Below, piece by piece: positions 17,928-28,246 of a stretch of 54,250 nucleotides of DNA. Every line of letters begins with the position of its first letter. Position 1 is the first letter of the stretch. The stretch is taken from positions 40,001 through 94,250 of the forward strand of contig CACAVP010000002.1 of NCBI GenBank assembly GCA_902535975.1, given 5' to 3'. The notes beneath the pieces are model-generated. The model was not told where the DNA came from. It worked only from the letters and a program-made list of their open reading frames with translations, and did no database searches. The stretch comes from an uncultured Gammaproteobacteria bacterium (GTDB lineage Bacteria > Pseudomonadota > Gammaproteobacteria > GCA-002705445 > GCA-002716945). The position numbers and the translations under genes are program-made.

Positions 17928-19825
17928 TGCATTGCAACCTTAGATTTTATATTTTCAAAATAAAAATTGATGATGTCTCTTGCAATTGGTGCAGCTACCG
18001 CAGAGCCACTTCCACCATTGTCAACTATAACTGATACGACAATTTCAGGGCTTTCAAATGGAGCAAAACTAATAAAGAGGGCATGATCTTGTAATGATTT
18101 TTTTCCAGTTTTACCTTTATCTAAATTATAGACCTGAGCAGTTCCAGTTTTACCAGCAAATTCTAAGCTGTCTATTTTTTTTATATGTGACGCTGTACCA
18201 ATATTTTTGTCGTAGATTACTCGCCACATTGCCTCATTAACAACATGTAAGCTCTCAGTATCAATCTCAATTTCGTTCTTGTTATCAGAATAATTAAAAT
18301 TAGATACCTCGTTATTTACCCTGTCAATACTTCTCAAAAATAAATGCGGGGTGACGCTCGACCCGCCGCTTGCTAATAGTGATGTGGCATTTGCTAATTG
18401 AAGGGGTGTTGCTAAAAAATAACCTTGTCCAATACCAACATTAAGAGTTTCTCCTGGATACCAAGCTGTTTGCCTTGATTGATTTTTCCATTCTCGTGAT
18501 GGAAGCAGTCCTGTTTTTTCTCCATACAAATCTATATATGTTTTTTCACCAAAACCAAATTTTTGTAGTTTTTCATGAATCATATCTATACCGGACACCT
18601 CTGCTAAACGATAAAAAAACACATCGCAAGATGATGCAACAGCCGAAGATAAATTGACATCCATATGGCCATCTTTTTTCCAGCACTTAAAAGGTCTTTT
18701 GTAATTCTCAAGTTTATAAGCACCAGTGCAAGCAAAAACTTTCGACTTATCGATTATTCCATCTTCAAGCGCAACAATTCCAAAAAAAGGCTTTATGGTA
18801 GAACCTGGTGGATATTGGCCTATAAGTGCTCTATTAAATAATGGATTTGCTTTATCTTGAAGTAATTTCTTATAATCTTTGGAGGAAATTCCACGAGCGA
18901 ATAAGTTAATGTCATATCCAGGATGACTGACAAAGCTTAATATGTCTCCATTATGAGGATTCATAACAATTATAGAACCTCTCTGCCCTTTGAGTAATTC
19001 GTAAGTGTAGTTTTGGAGTTTGATATCAATTGTAAGATAGACGTCGCTGCCTCTAGTAGCAGATTTCTTCTCAAGGACTCTTATTATCTCATTGTTAGCA
19101 TTGGTCTCTAATTTCTCAAATCCTGGTGATCCAGACAAAAGATTTTGATAAAACCTTTCTACCCCAATTTTGCCGACACTTGTCATGCCCTCTTTAATCT
19201 CAACAGTTGAGTCAAAGTCATTTTCAGAGAGTTTACCTGTATAACCGAGTACATGTGATGTTGACTCTGGGAAAACATATCGTCTGTTTGATTTTACAAT
19301 CAATTCCATTTCAGGTAGAAGGTACTGATCGACAGAAAGTTTAGTAAATTCCTCCATTGAAGTATTTTTTTGGAGTGTTATCTCTTTGAGTTTTTTATTT
19401 TTGAATTCTTTTTTAAGTCTATCAACTTCAAGTTTTTCAAATTTGAAGACTTTCTTAGCATTTATAATAAAGTTTTCCTCTGAAACAATTTTTTCTTTTT
19501 TAGCTACGATATCAAACGTATCAAAGCTCTCAGCTAAAATAGTGCCATTTCTATCCAAAATATTGCCTCTAATAGGCTCGATGGGTCTCACTCGGATACG
19601 ATTATCTTCAGCTCTGGTGGTATATAGCTCATGATCATTTATCTGGATTTGGAAAATATGATCTAGATAAAATAATGATATAGCAAAAACTATGGCTGAT
19701 GCGACTAGCGCTCTTAGCTTGTGCGATGCTCTATCACGAACAGGATCATTTATATCTTCCCAGCCAGTTTTTTCTTCAAACCTATGCCTTTTTCTGATAG
19801 TCTCATTGCGATGCTTACTTACCAT
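17924..19825 (-). CDS. mrdA: Penicillin-binding protein 2 (elongasome transpeptidase)
   Basis: A 633-residue class B PBP that crosslinks peptidoglycan in lateral wall growth. A single membrane anchor lies at about residues 39-60, followed by the pedestal domain and the transpeptidase domain: STIK (342-345), SSCD and KTGT (from 559). GNILDRNGTILAES near residue 87 is the usual N-terminal signature. It is divergent from hppA, with both promoters necessarily in a 62-base gap. It heads the wall-synthesis run. Confidence 0.97.
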   Translation of the reverse strand: MVSKHRNETIRKRHRFEEKTGWEDINDPVRDRASHKLRALVASAIVFAISLFYLDHIFQIQINDHELYTTRAEDNRIRVRPIEPIRGNILDRNGTILAESFDTFDIVAKKEKIVSEENFIINAKKVFKFEKLEVDRLKKEFKNKKLKEITLQKNTSMEEFTKLSVDQYLLPEMELIVKSNRRYVFPESTSHVLGYTGKLSENDFDSTVEIKEGMTSVGKIGVERFYQNLLSGSPGFEKLETNANNEIIRVLEKKSATRGSDVYLTIDIKLQNYTYELLKGQRGSIIVMNPHNGDILSFVSHPGYDINLFARGISSKDYKKLLQDKANPLFNRALIGQYPPGSTIKPFFGIVALEDGIIDKSKVFACTGAYKLENYKRPFKCWKKDGHMDVNLSSAVASSCDVFFYRLAEVSGIDMIHEKLQKFGFGEKTYIDLYGEKTGLLPSREWKNQSRQTAWYPGETLNVGIGQGYFLATPLQLANATSLLASGGSSVTPHLFLRSIDRVNNEVSNFNYSDNKNEIEIDTESLHVVNEAMWRVIYDKNIGTASHIKKIDSLEFAGKTGTAQVYNLDKGKTGKKSLQDHALFISFAPFESPEIVVSVIVDNGGSGSAVAAPIARDIINFYFENIKSKVAMQ

Positions 19826-19887
19826 ATCTGTATTATAAGTAAGAATTTTAAAAGGAAAACAAATAAAAGGACAAACGGTGATTTAAG

Positions 19888-21903
19888 ATGAATTTAGTAC
19901 CGATAATATTAGGCTTTACAGGTCTACTAGCGGCATATTTACTCTATGCACAAGTAAAGAAATATCCTGCCGGAGAAAAAAACTTGACAGATATCTCAGA
20001 TGAGATACATCTCGGCGCCATGGCGTTCATGAAAAAAGAATATTCCATACTTTTTGTGTTCTCTCTAATACTTGTTTTCGGGATATATATAGGACTAGGA
20101 TTGAACAGCACCATAGCATTCATTGTCGGTGCATTAAGTTCCTCAATAACTGGTTTTATAGGCATGTATACAGCTACAAAAGCAAATGTAAGAACAGCTA
20201 CAGCCGCACAAAATTCGGGTGTTAGCGACAGTCTATCAGTCGCATTCTTCGGAGGATCAATTATGGGCTTAACTGTGGCGGCTATGGGATTACTAGGTTT
20301 GGGACTCTTATACATCCTCTATGGTTCCGATCCCGCAACTGCATCAACGATACATGGTTTTGGAATGGGGGCATCAACCGTAGCATTATTCTCAAGAGTT
20401 GGCGGTGGAATTTTTACAAAGTCTGCAGATGTAGGCGCGGACCTAGTAGGTAAAGTAGAAAAAGATATCCCAGAGGATGATCCAAGGAATCCGGGTGTAA
20501 TAGCAGATAATGTTGGAGATAATGTGGGTGACGTTGCAGGTATGGGTTCAGATATATTTGAATCATATTGCGGGGCAATAATTGCAACAATTGCGATAGC
20601 ATCAACCATGCTTCAATCTGATTTAATTGAACTTGGGTCAAGGGAAATACTCATGTCACTCCCGCTCGCACTTGCATCTCTTGGTTTATTATGTTCAATA
20701 ATTGGAATATTAATCATAAAAATCTTAGCTTCAAGAAAGGGTAGTAATGAGACAAATATCGCAAATTCTCTTAGAGGGGGAACATTTGCATCAGCAATTT
20801 CATTCATAGTTCTAGCATACTTCGTGATTATATCACTAGGGGTTACAGAAAACGCATGGTATGCGGTTCTCTCTGGAACGATTGGTGGAATTATTATTGG
20901 TCTTGTTACGGAGTATTATACGGGTGGTGCACCTGTTCGAAAAATTGCTGAGCAAGGACAAACAGGATCAGCAACTGTAATAACTACTGGTCTATCAATA
21001 GGACTACAATCAGTTGTTGTTCCAGTTCTAACACTAGTTGTAATTATTTTCTTATCTAACTATTTTGCTGGATTATATGGAGTTGGAATTGCGGCTGTTG
21101 GTATGTTAGCAACTGTTGGAATAACAATGGCAATAGATGCATATGGTCCAATAGCTGATAACGCAGGAGGAATAGCAGAGATGGGGGCTCTAGGTGAAGA
21201 AACTAGAAAGATCACCGACAGTCTTGATGAGGTTGGCAATACAACTGCAGCAATAGGAAAAGGGTTTGCAATTGGTGCTGCAGCATTAGCAGCACTTGCA
21301 ATTATTACTGCGTTTGTTCAGGAAGTAAATCACAGCAGACAAGTGCCGATTCAATTGCTACTGACTGATACTAACGTACTCATAGGCCTATTTATTGGTG
21401 GTATGATCCCTTTTCTTGTCGGGTCTCTTACAATAACTGCTGTGGGTGACGCAGCTTATAGCATGATAAATGAAATTAGGAGACAGTTTAGAGAAATACC
21501 CGGCTTACTCGAGGGGACTGGAAAACCCGATAATCAAAAGTGCGTAGAAATAGCAACTGGTGCTGCTTTGAAGAAGATGGTCATGCCTGGTGCAATAGCA
21601 GTTTTCTCACCCGTTATTGTTGGATTTTTATTCGGACCAGAAATGCTAGGTGGTCTTCTTGGTGGTGGGCTCGTTAGTTGTATTCTGCTTGCCTTGACAA
21701 TGTCAAACTCTGGTGGTGCTTGGGATAATGCGAAAAAATTCGTTGAGAAGGGTAATTTTGGCGGCAAAGGATCGGACACACATAAAGCAGCGGTTGTGGG
21801 TGACACTGTAGGTGATCCTCTCAAAGATACCTCAGGGCCGTCAATGAACATTTTGATAAATGTTATGGCAATTGTTAGCCTCGTTATTGCTCCCTTGCTA
21901 TAA
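19888..21903 (+). CDS. hppA: Membrane pyrophosphatase (H+/Na+ pump), K+-dependent signature
   Basis: A 671-residue polytopic membrane protein that couples PPi hydrolysis to cation transport. The substrate loop [20 protein letters not shown] and [12 protein letters not shown] bind Mg-PPi. The motif [10 protein letters not shown] near residue 450 carries alanine and glycine at the two diagnostic positions, the K+-dependent type; K+-independent pumps have GNTTKA. Whether protons or Na+ move cannot be decided by eye. Sulfur-oxidising symbionts are thought to recover energy from biosynthetic PPi this way. It lies 21 bases upstream of adk. Confidence 0.96.
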   Translation: MNLVPIILGFTGLLAAYLLYAQVKKYPAGEKNLTDISDEIHLGAMAFMKKEYSILFVFSLILVFGIYIGLGLNSTIAFIVGALSSSITGFIGMYTATKANVRTATAAQNSGVSDSLSVAFFGGSIMGLTVAAMGLLGLGLLYILYGSDPATASTIHGFGMGASTVALFSRVGGGIFTKSADVGADLVGKVEKDIPEDDPRNPGVIADNVGDNVGDVAGMGSDIFESYCGAIIATIAIASTMLQSDLIELGSREILMSLPLALASLGLLCSIIGILIIKILASRKGSNETNIANSLRGGTFASAISFIVLAYFVIISLGVTENAWYAVLSGTIGGIIIGLVTEYYTGGAPVRKIAEQGQTGSATVITTGLSIGLQSVVVPVLTLVVIIFLSNYFAGLYGVGIAAVGMLATVGITMAIDAYGPIADNAGGIAEMGALGEETRKITDSLDEVGNTTAAIGKGFAIGAAALAALAIITAFVQEVNHSRQVPIQLLLTDTNVLIGLFIGGMIPFLVGSLTITAVGDAAYSMINEIRRQFREIPGLLEGTGKPDNQKCVEIATGAALKKMVMPGAIAVFSPVIVGFLFGPEMLGGLLGGGLVSCILLALTMSNSGGAWDNAKKFVEKGNFGGKGSDTHKAAVVGDTVGDPLKDTSGPSMNILINVMAIVSLVIAPLL

Positions 21904-21924
21904 ACAATCATTAGGAGAAGAAAT

Positions 21925-22566
21925 ATGAATATACTTTTTTTAGGAGCACCAGGTTCAGGAAAAGGAACGCAATCAAAAAATATTGAAAAAAAATTTAATA
22001 TTCCTCAGATATCTACTGGAGATTTACTGCGAGCTGAAACTGCTTCTGAATCAAAGATGGGGCAAGAACTAAAAAATATTATGTCTTCAGGTAAGTTTGT
22101 AAGTGATGATATAGTTCTTAAATTAGTCTCAAAAAAAATTACCTCAAGTGATTGTAAAAATGGTTTTATACTCGATGGTTTCCCTAGAAACTTATCACAA
22201 GCCTCTAGTCTAGATGGTTTATTGAGTGACCAAAACCTCTCAATAGAATATGTTTTTCTCATAGATGTACCAGCTGATTTGATAATTAAAAGATGTGTTG
22301 GCCGGATAACTTGCAACACTTGTGGAAAAATAGAAAACGAATATTTTTCAGATTATAGAGAAGGAGATAAGTGTGGTGAAGGCGTTTTTGTTAAAAGGGC
22401 TGATGATAATGAAGAAACAGTCTCAAATCGTCTTAAAGTCTATGCAGAACAAACAGAACCAATCATTCAATTCTATGAAGATAAGGGTGTTCTCCACAGA
22501 ATAATAGGTGGCGAAGATGGACCTCAAAGACTAACTGACGAGATTATCTCAATCATAAAAAAGTGA
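21925..22566 (+). CDS. adk: Adenylate kinase
   Basis: A 213-residue nucleoside monophosphate kinase interconverting ATP, AMP and ADP. The P-loop is GAPGSGKGT (7-15), followed by STGDLLRAE and DGFPRN. The lid carries CNTC and then a single C (GDKCGEG), so only three cysteines of the four-cysteine zinc site are present. An AGGAG binding site precedes the ATG. Probably cotranscribed with hppA. Confidence 0.98.
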   Translation: MNILFLGAPGSGKGTQSKNIEKKFNIPQISTGDLLRAETASESKMGQELKNIMSSGKFVSDDIVLKLVSKKITSSDCKNGFILDGFPRNLSQASSLDGLLSDQNLSIEYVFLIDVPADLIIKRCVGRITCNTCGKIENEYFSDYREGDKCGEGVFVKRADDNEETVSNRLKVYAEQTEPIIQFYEDKGVLHRIIGGEDGPQRLTDEIISIIKK

Positions 22567-22570
22567 TAAT

Positions 22571-22600
22571 TTAACTGATAGCATCATAAAATGCTATAAT
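22571..22600 (+). promoter_or_regulatory. Candidate promoter of lptD with a nearly leaderless start
   Basis: TATAAT at 22595-22600 with TTAACT (22571-22576) as the -35 at an 18-base spacing. Eight bases separate the -10 box from the lptD ATG, so the mRNA would begin at or next to the start codon. No Shine-Dalgarno sequence is visible there, in agreement with leaderless translation. Confidence 0.5.
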
Positions 22601-22608
22601 TTTCCTCG

Positions 22609-25305
22609 ATGGTTCAAACTGTTCATATAAGATACTTCTTGGCAGCACTTATTGTGTTGCTTACATCATCGGCACATGCTGGCGTCATGGATTTTGTCAG
22701 TGGAGTTCAAAAGGGCGTTCAAGAAACTCTATCGATTTATGAGATAAAACCTTACATCATACCTCTCGAGCAAGGCCGTCTTGTGGAAGAAAAAAATTTT
22801 AGGCAACTTGATATCGGTTTATCTAGAGAGCAAGTGCAGTATCTTCTGGGAGAGCCTACATCGAGTCCTTTTAATGATAATCGCTGGAACTACTATTACT
22901 ACAATAATTCGAATTCGAAAGAAATAAAAAGCATGTCCGTTGTGTTCAAAAATGAGAAAGTTTTTGAAATTATCATTGACAAGAAAACATATAAAAAGTT
23001 TGGTCAAACAGGAAAGCCTCAATTAGAGATGTCTGACGCTTCCATCATTCAGATTAATGACAATGATAATAGCGTTCAGAGAGACAAAGTAATTTCACTC
23101 TCTCTTCTGGATTCTGATTTGCTTGATGAGGAATTAGGGCTGTGTGTAGCGAATACTTTTGAATCTTTTGAAGATGTGAAAACATTAGTAATATCTGATG
23201 AATCAACACTTGAGATCAGAGCTGACAGTCAAAGTCAGACTGGAGAAGAGTTTCTTGCAGAGGGAAATGCTGAAGCAGAGAGACAGCGAGATATGTTAAA
23301 AGCAGATAAAATTAAATATTATACAGATACAAAAAACGTCTCAGCATCGGGTAATGTTGGTTACTTTAATGAGGAGATCACAGTGTATTCTGAATCTGCA
23401 GATTATCAAGGCATGGATAGTGATATCACATTCTCTAAAGCTCAGTATTATAGAAGTAAAAATTCTGGATCAGGATATTCTGAGAGAATTATTGTTAAAC
23501 AAAATAAAGATATTCATCTCGAGGATGCTACATATACGGCATGTAATATAGATGATCCCGATTGGGAACTTACATCGACTTCCACTAAGCTTTTTGATAA
23601 GGATGAGAGAGGCCATTCATACAACATGCTTTTGAGATATAAAAATATTCCAATTTTTTACTCTCCTTTCATGAGTTATCCTCTAACAGATAAAAGGCAA
23701 TCAGGAATATTGACACCATCTTTTGGTTCATCTGGAGATAGCGGGACAGCTCTATCTGTACCATATTACTTTAATTTGGCTGAAAATTATGATGCTACTG
23801 TCGAAGTTACATCTCTTAGTGATCGGGGAGTACTGTTTGATAATGAATTTAGGTATCTGGGACAGAATCAGACCAGAAGCTTAATAAACTTTGCGTATCT
23901 GGAAAATGATGATGAGTATAGTGATGACCGATATATTTATAAAATTGATGATAATAGAATTTTATACAATACCCTTTCGAGTAGCAGTAGTGGATTGATA
24001 GGATCTATGATTAATAGCGAGCTCTCATATAACAGGGTATCTGATCGAGAATACTTCAATGATTTTGGAAATTCTTTAAGCACAGTTAGTCAATCTAGTG
24101 TTAAAAGAGAAATTAGATTATTTGGCGAAACATATACAGATAAAAATATTTATACTTATGAGCTTTCTTCGCTATCTTATCAGCCATCTACAACCGGTGT
24201 TACTGAGCAGTACGAAACTGTGCCTTCATTTAAATTTAATTATAAAAACAAAGATAGCTCGAAATTTAATTACAATATCAAAGCTAGTCTTGATAAGTTT
24301 GAACATAAAGATAACTCATTAGTCGAGGGAACCAGATATTTAATTTATCCAAGTATTGAAATGCCACTGCTCTCAGATGGATGGGAAGTGACTCCTAAAT
24401 TTGGTATTAGGCATATCGACTATAACCTAGATAACAATACTGCGGATGCAAAATCTAAGACGACTGCAATAGCTAGTCTTCGCGGAAAATTATATTTTGA
24501 TAAATTTGTTGGGAACAAACTTTACACACTAGAACCTGAGGCATACTTATTGTATATTCCCGTTGGTAACCAAGATGGTAATCCTTTGTTCGACACAGGA
24601 CTAAAAGAATTTAAATATTCCTTGCTATCAGAGAATAAATTTTACGGTGAGGACAGAATCAATGATGCAAAACAGGTCTCTCTAGCTCTAACACATAGAA
24701 TAATAGATGAGAGTTCAGGTGATGAATTATTTACTGGAACCATTGGTCAATTAATATACTTTGATGATCGGGATGTTCATTTAACAGATAATACAAAAGC
24801 GCATTCTGATGCTTCAAATATTATAGGTCTTATGACTGCTAGATTGAGTAGTAATTCATCATTATCTTTAGGATCAGTATGGAACCCGCACAAAGGACAC
24901 GGGATGAGAAACAATATCAGGTATAGGTATAATGATAGCTCTAGTTCTATGAATAAATTATTCAATGCTGATTATAGATACTTCCGCGGCAATGGAGAAG
25001 AAATAGACTTGTCTGGAGTTTACTCTTTTAACACTCAATTTTCTATAATCGGAAAATATAACTACTCTTTCTCTAATAATAGAAGAGATAGAGAGGATTT
25101 AATCGATACAATGGTTGGAGTAGAGTATGATAGTTGTTGCTACTCACTTAAATTCGTTGCCAGGGATTATTGGACAGGGACAAAGAAAGATAACGCTTTA
25201 TTTATCGAGTTCTTACCTAAGGGTTTGACAACAACTAACAACAAGACATCCGCGTTACTAAGAAGAGGAATCTTTGGTTATGAAGATCGCACAAATTATG
25301 AATAG
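22609..25305 (+). CDS. lptD: LPS-assembly protein LptD with a fused N-terminal BamE-like domain
   Basis: An 898-residue outer-membrane protein. After a signal peptide ending SAHA (residue 24, no lipobox) comes a BamE/OmlA (SmpA) domain at about 40-125: YEIKPY, QLDIGLSREQVQYLLGEP and the RWNYYY segment match the OmlA pattern. The LptD part follows: OstA-like N-domain from about 200, YTACNIDDPDWE, PFMSYPLTDKRQSGILTP and a 26-strand-type barrel. Four cysteines (C179, C312, C843, C844) mirror the two disulfides of E. coli LptD. LptD inserts LPS into the outer leaflet; BamE belongs to the barrel-assembly machine. Head of lptD-surA-pdxA-rsmA. Confidence 0.93.
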   Translation: MVQTVHIRYFLAALIVLLTSSAHAGVMDFVSGVQKGVQETLSIYEIKPYIIPLEQGRLVEEKNFRQLDIGLSREQVQYLLGEPTSSPFNDNRWNYYYYNNSNSKEIKSMSVVFKNEKVFEIIIDKKTYKKFGQTGKPQLEMSDASIIQINDNDNSVQRDKVISLSLLDSDLLDEELGLCVANTFESFEDVKTLVISDESTLEIRADSQSQTGEEFLAEGNAEAERQRDMLKADKIKYYTDTKNVSASGNVGYFNEEITVYSESADYQGMDSDITFSKAQYYRSKNSGSGYSERIIVKQNKDIHLEDATYTACNIDDPDWELTSTSTKLFDKDERGHSYNMLLRYKNIPIFYSPFMSYPLTDKRQSGILTPSFGSSGDSGTALSVPYYFNLAENYDATVEVTSLSDRGVLFDNEFRYLGQNQTRSLINFAYLENDDEYSDDRYIYKIDDNRILYNTLSSSSSGLIGSMINSELSYNRVSDREYFNDFGNSLSTVSQSSVKREIRLFGETYTDKNIYTYELSSLSYQPSTTGVTEQYETVPSFKFNYKNKDSSKFNYNIKASLDKFEHKDNSLVEGTRYLIYPSIEMPLLSDGWEVTPKFGIRHIDYNLDNNTADAKSKTTAIASLRGKLYFDKFVGNKLYTLEPEAYLLYIPVGNQDGNPLFDTGLKEFKYSLLSENKFYGEDRINDAKQVSLALTHRIIDESSGDELFTGTIGQLIYFDDRDVHLTDNTKAHSDASNIIGLMTARLSSNSSLSLGSVWNPHKGHGMRNNIRYRYNDSSSSMNKLFNADYRYFRGNGEEIDLSGVYSFNTQFSIIGKYNYSFSNNRRDREDLIDTMVGVEYDSCCYSLKFVARDYWTGTKKDNALFIEFLPKGLTTTNNKTSALLRRGIFGYEDRTNYE

Positions 25306-26515
25306 ATTAAAAAGTCTATTTTTTTTGATCCTATTTTTTCAGGTAAGCATAAGCTACTCATTGCAGGATAGTGTCGTGGCAATTGTAAATGATAAAGTAA
25401 TATTACAATCAGATTTAGATGAGAGAATGAGAGAGGTTAATTTGCAAGATTTGAGTAGAATTGAATTTACAAAAATAAAAAACAATGTCCTTGATAAGTT
25501 GATTGAGGAATCTCTTTTAGATCAGGCAAGCTCTAGAATGGGCATAAGAATCTCAGACATTGACCTTCAAAATCGTCTTAAGCTGATAGCCAAAAATCAG
25601 GGTTTGACTGTGCTTCAGCTTAAAGATGCCGTGGAAAAGCAAAATATAAGCTATATGAAGTATCTTGATAAACTTAGAAGGAATATACAAAGACAAGAGC
25701 TTTTTAGAACACAGTTTGATAATAGAGCGTATATATCAAACGAGGAAATTGAAAGTTTTTTAAAAAGTAATAAATTACCTCAGATTGATAGTAGGATGAA
25801 AATAAAAGAATACGTTATCCTCGACAAGACAAATGAGTTAAACTTAAGCCAAGCCAGAATTATACTTGATGATATCAAAGCTTCACTGCTAGAAGGTGAA
25901 GAAAAAAAGTATCCAGCGTATGACATTAAAACGACTATAATAGAAGATATTCAGGTTAATAAGCTCCCAGATATCTATCAGAGTAATCTTCAATTGCTAG
26001 ATAAAGATAAGTTCAGCAGAGTTTTCAAAACAGGGAAAGGTTTTACCATGCTTAACGTACTGGAAAGTAATGTTCTTGTTGAGGAGTATAAAGTTAGTCA
26101 TATTCTTATGGCAACAAATCCTATGGAAGGGGTAAAAGAAATCAAAAATAAGTTTTATAAAATTAAAAATAGCGTACAAACTGGTGAGTCTTTTTCTAAG
26201 TATGCAGAGGAGTTTTCTATGGATAAGGCCTCCGCGATCAAAGGGGGTTCTCTTGGTTGGATCACAAAGGAATTAGTAGTAGAGAATTTTAGAAAAGTAA
26301 TGATTAACGCAGAAGTTGGCGAGGTAAGTGAACCATTTAATACAAGATTTGGATGGCATATTCTATATTTAGAGGACAAAAGAATAAAAAATATTTCAGA
26401 TAACATAAGAAGAAACCAAGCAATTGCAATACTAAAAGATAGAAAAGTTGCCGTAGCGAAAAAAGAGTGGTTAGCTAAACTTAAAGACCAAGCTTACATC
26501 GAATATGTCAAATGA
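25280..26515 (+). CDS. surA: Periplasmic chaperone/prolyl isomerase SurA
   Basis: A 411-residue periplasmic chaperone that escorts outer-membrane proteins, LptD being a classic client. The signal peptide is hydrophobic and ends near SYS; the SurA N-domain begins with DSVVAIVNDKVILQSDLD. One clear parvulin domain (VSHILM through FGWHILYLED, about 270-360) is preceded by a region too degraded to recognise as the first. I chose the ATG at 25280, since the upstream in-frame codon at 25274 is TTG. It overlaps lptD by 26 bases. Confidence 0.93.
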   Translation: MKIAQIMNRLKSLFFLILFFQVSISYSLQDSVVAIVNDKVILQSDLDERMREVNLQDLSRIEFTKIKNNVLDKLIEESLLDQASSRMGIRISDIDLQNRLKLIAKNQGLTVLQLKDAVEKQNISYMKYLDKLRRNIQRQELFRTQFDNRAYISNEEIESFLKSNKLPQIDSRMKIKEYVILDKTNELNLSQARIILDDIKASLLEGEEKKYPAYDIKTTIIEDIQVNKLPDIYQSNLQLLDKDKFSRVFKTGKGFTMLNVLESNVLVEEYKVSHILMATNPMEGVKEIKNKFYKIKNSVQTGESFSKYAEEFSMDKASAIKGGSLGWITKELVVENFRKVMINAEVGEVSEPFNTRFGWHILYLEDKRIKNISDNIRRNQAIAILKDRKVAVAKKEWLAKLKDQAYIEYVK

Positions 26516-27492
26516 GTAGAAGAATAGCTATAACTCTGGGCGACCCGGGGGGCATTGGTCCTGATATATGTGTCATGATGGCTAAATCAACCATTACGCG
26601 TAATCATATATTCATCACAGATCCAAAGCTATTGTTGGATAGCTCAAAAAAACTGAAGATAAAAATTAAAATTAATCTACTTAAAGCAACAGCATCAAAG
26701 ACAGTCAGCGGCTCAGGGATAATAAATGTGTATCCTCTAAAGCTAAGATCAAAGAACAAACCAGGGCACATGGATCCAAAGAATGCTGCATTTGTTATAG
26801 ATACTATTCGAACAGCTGCTGAAGGTTGTATCAGAGGTGACTTTGATGCAATGGTTACAGGGCCTATATCTAAATCTGTGCTAAATAGAGGTGGCTATAA
26901 AATTTCTGGTCATACTGAATTTCTCGCAAAACTCTGTAAATCTAAATCAATTATGATGCTAATGAATGACAGGCTCAAAGTTACTCTTCAAACCATTCAT
27001 ATCCCACTTAGAAAAATTGCTAAAGAGATAACAAAGGATAATATCATAGAAAAAATATGCATAATAAATGAAGAGCTTAAGACTAAATTTGGCCGTAAAA
27101 AACCAAAAATACTTGTATGCGGAATTAACCCACACGCCGGTGAAGACGGACTTCTTGGAAACGAAGAAATTGACATCATTACACCTGCTGTAAAATCTCT
27201 CAATAAGATGGGGATAACAGTTGATGGACCTGTTCCAGCAGATACTGCATTCATCAAAAAATTCGTGAGGAAATACGATGTGATACATACAATGTATCAT
27301 GATCAGGGCTTACCAGTTATAAAATATGATGACTTTAGCAGAACTACAAATGTAACTCTTGGATTACCCATAATTCGGGTGTCTGTAGACCATGGCACAG
27401 CTACAGAGCTCGTGGGCACCGGAAAAGTTGACATATCAAGTTTTACTCAAGCATTGAAAGTTGCAAGAGATATTTCCAAAAGTGCAATATAA
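26512..27492 (+). CDS. pdxA: 4-hydroxythreonine-4-phosphate dehydrogenase
   Basis: A 326-residue dehydrogenase of the DXP-dependent pyridoxal-5'-phosphate pathway. The N-terminus ITLGDPGGIGPDI is diagnostic. The metal-binding histidines appear in SGHTEFLAKL, GINPHAGEDG and TMYHDQGLPVIK. The start overlaps the surA stop as ATGA. The order surA-pdxA-rsmA is the standard one. Confidence 0.97.
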   Translation: MSRRIAITLGDPGGIGPDICVMMAKSTITRNHIFITDPKLLLDSSKKLKIKIKINLLKATASKTVSGSGIINVYPLKLRSKNKPGHMDPKNAAFVIDTIRTAAEGCIRGDFDAMVTGPISKSVLNRGGYKISGHTEFLAKLCKSKSIMMLMNDRLKVTLQTIHIPLRKIAKEITKDNIIEKICIINEELKTKFGRKKPKILVCGINPHAGEDGLLGNEEIDIITPAVKSLNKMGITVDGPVPADTAFIKKFVRKYDVIHTMYHDQGLPVIKYDDFSRTTNVTLGLPIIRVSVDHGTATELVGTGKVDISSFTQALKVARDISKSAI

Positions 27493-28246
27493 AAAGAATC
27501 TCGGGCAGCATTTTCTTAAAGATCAGAATATTGTTGATAAACTAGTCAGGCACATTAATCCGTCGAAAGATGATGAGGTAGTTGAAATAGGACCAGGAAA
27601 CGGAGTAATGACAAAATCTATTATTAATAGAGTAAAAAAAATGATTCTAATTGAGAAGGATTGTGATCTCATTGATGATCTCAAGAGACAATTTCATGAA
27701 TACGAGAATAGCTCGATACTTAATATTGATGTCTTAAATTATAATCTAAATAGTCTTAGTCATTCAGTGAGAGTTATTGGCAACCTTCCATATAATATTT
27801 CAACAGAAATAATTTTTAAAATGTGTAATTGTAATAAGATTATAGATATGCATTTTATGTTACAAAAAGAAGTCGTAGACAGAATAATTGCTAAATCGAA
27901 TTCCAAAATCTATGGAAGACTGAGTATCATGGCTCAAGCCTACTTTAATGTAAAAAAGATGTTTGACATAAGTGAAAATGTTTTCACACCAAAACCAAAA
28001 GTAAAGTCCTCTTTTGTAAGATTATCTGCAAAAAAATATCCTTTTCATAACAAGAATCATGAAAATATTTTTTATGTTATCGTCAAATCAGCATTTGAGG
28101 GAAGGCGCAAAATGATTAAGACTTCACTTAAGTCTTATCTAAATGCAAGTGATTTCAACAATATAAACTTAAAACCAGATCTTAGGGCAGAAAACCTTAC
28201 CGTTAATGACTACATATTGATAAGTGATTATGTTCAAAAAATATAG
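27482..28246 (+). CDS. rsmA: 16S rRNA (A1518/A1519) dimethyltransferase
   Basis: A 254-residue SAM-dependent enzyme (KsgA) that dimethylates two adjacent adenosines near the 3' end of 16S rRNA. KKNLGQHFLKDQN, the SAM loop EIGPGNGVMT and the catalytic motif NLPYNIST are present. I place the start at GTG 27482, which gives the usual short N-terminus; a TTG at 27461 is an in-frame alternative adding seven residues. Either way it overlaps pdxA. Confidence 0.94.
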   Translation: MQYKKNLGQHFLKDQNIVDKLVRHINPSKDDEVVEIGPGNGVMTKSIINRVKKMILIEKDCDLIDDLKRQFHEYENSSILNIDVLNYNLNSLSHSVRVIGNLPYNISTEIIFKMCNCNKIIDMHFMLQKEVVDRIIAKSNSKIYGRLSIMAQAYFNVKKMFDISENVFTPKPKVKSSFVRLSAKKYPFHNKNHENIFYVIVKSAFEGRRKMIKTSLKSYLNASDFNNINLKPDLRAENLTVNDYILISDYVQKI

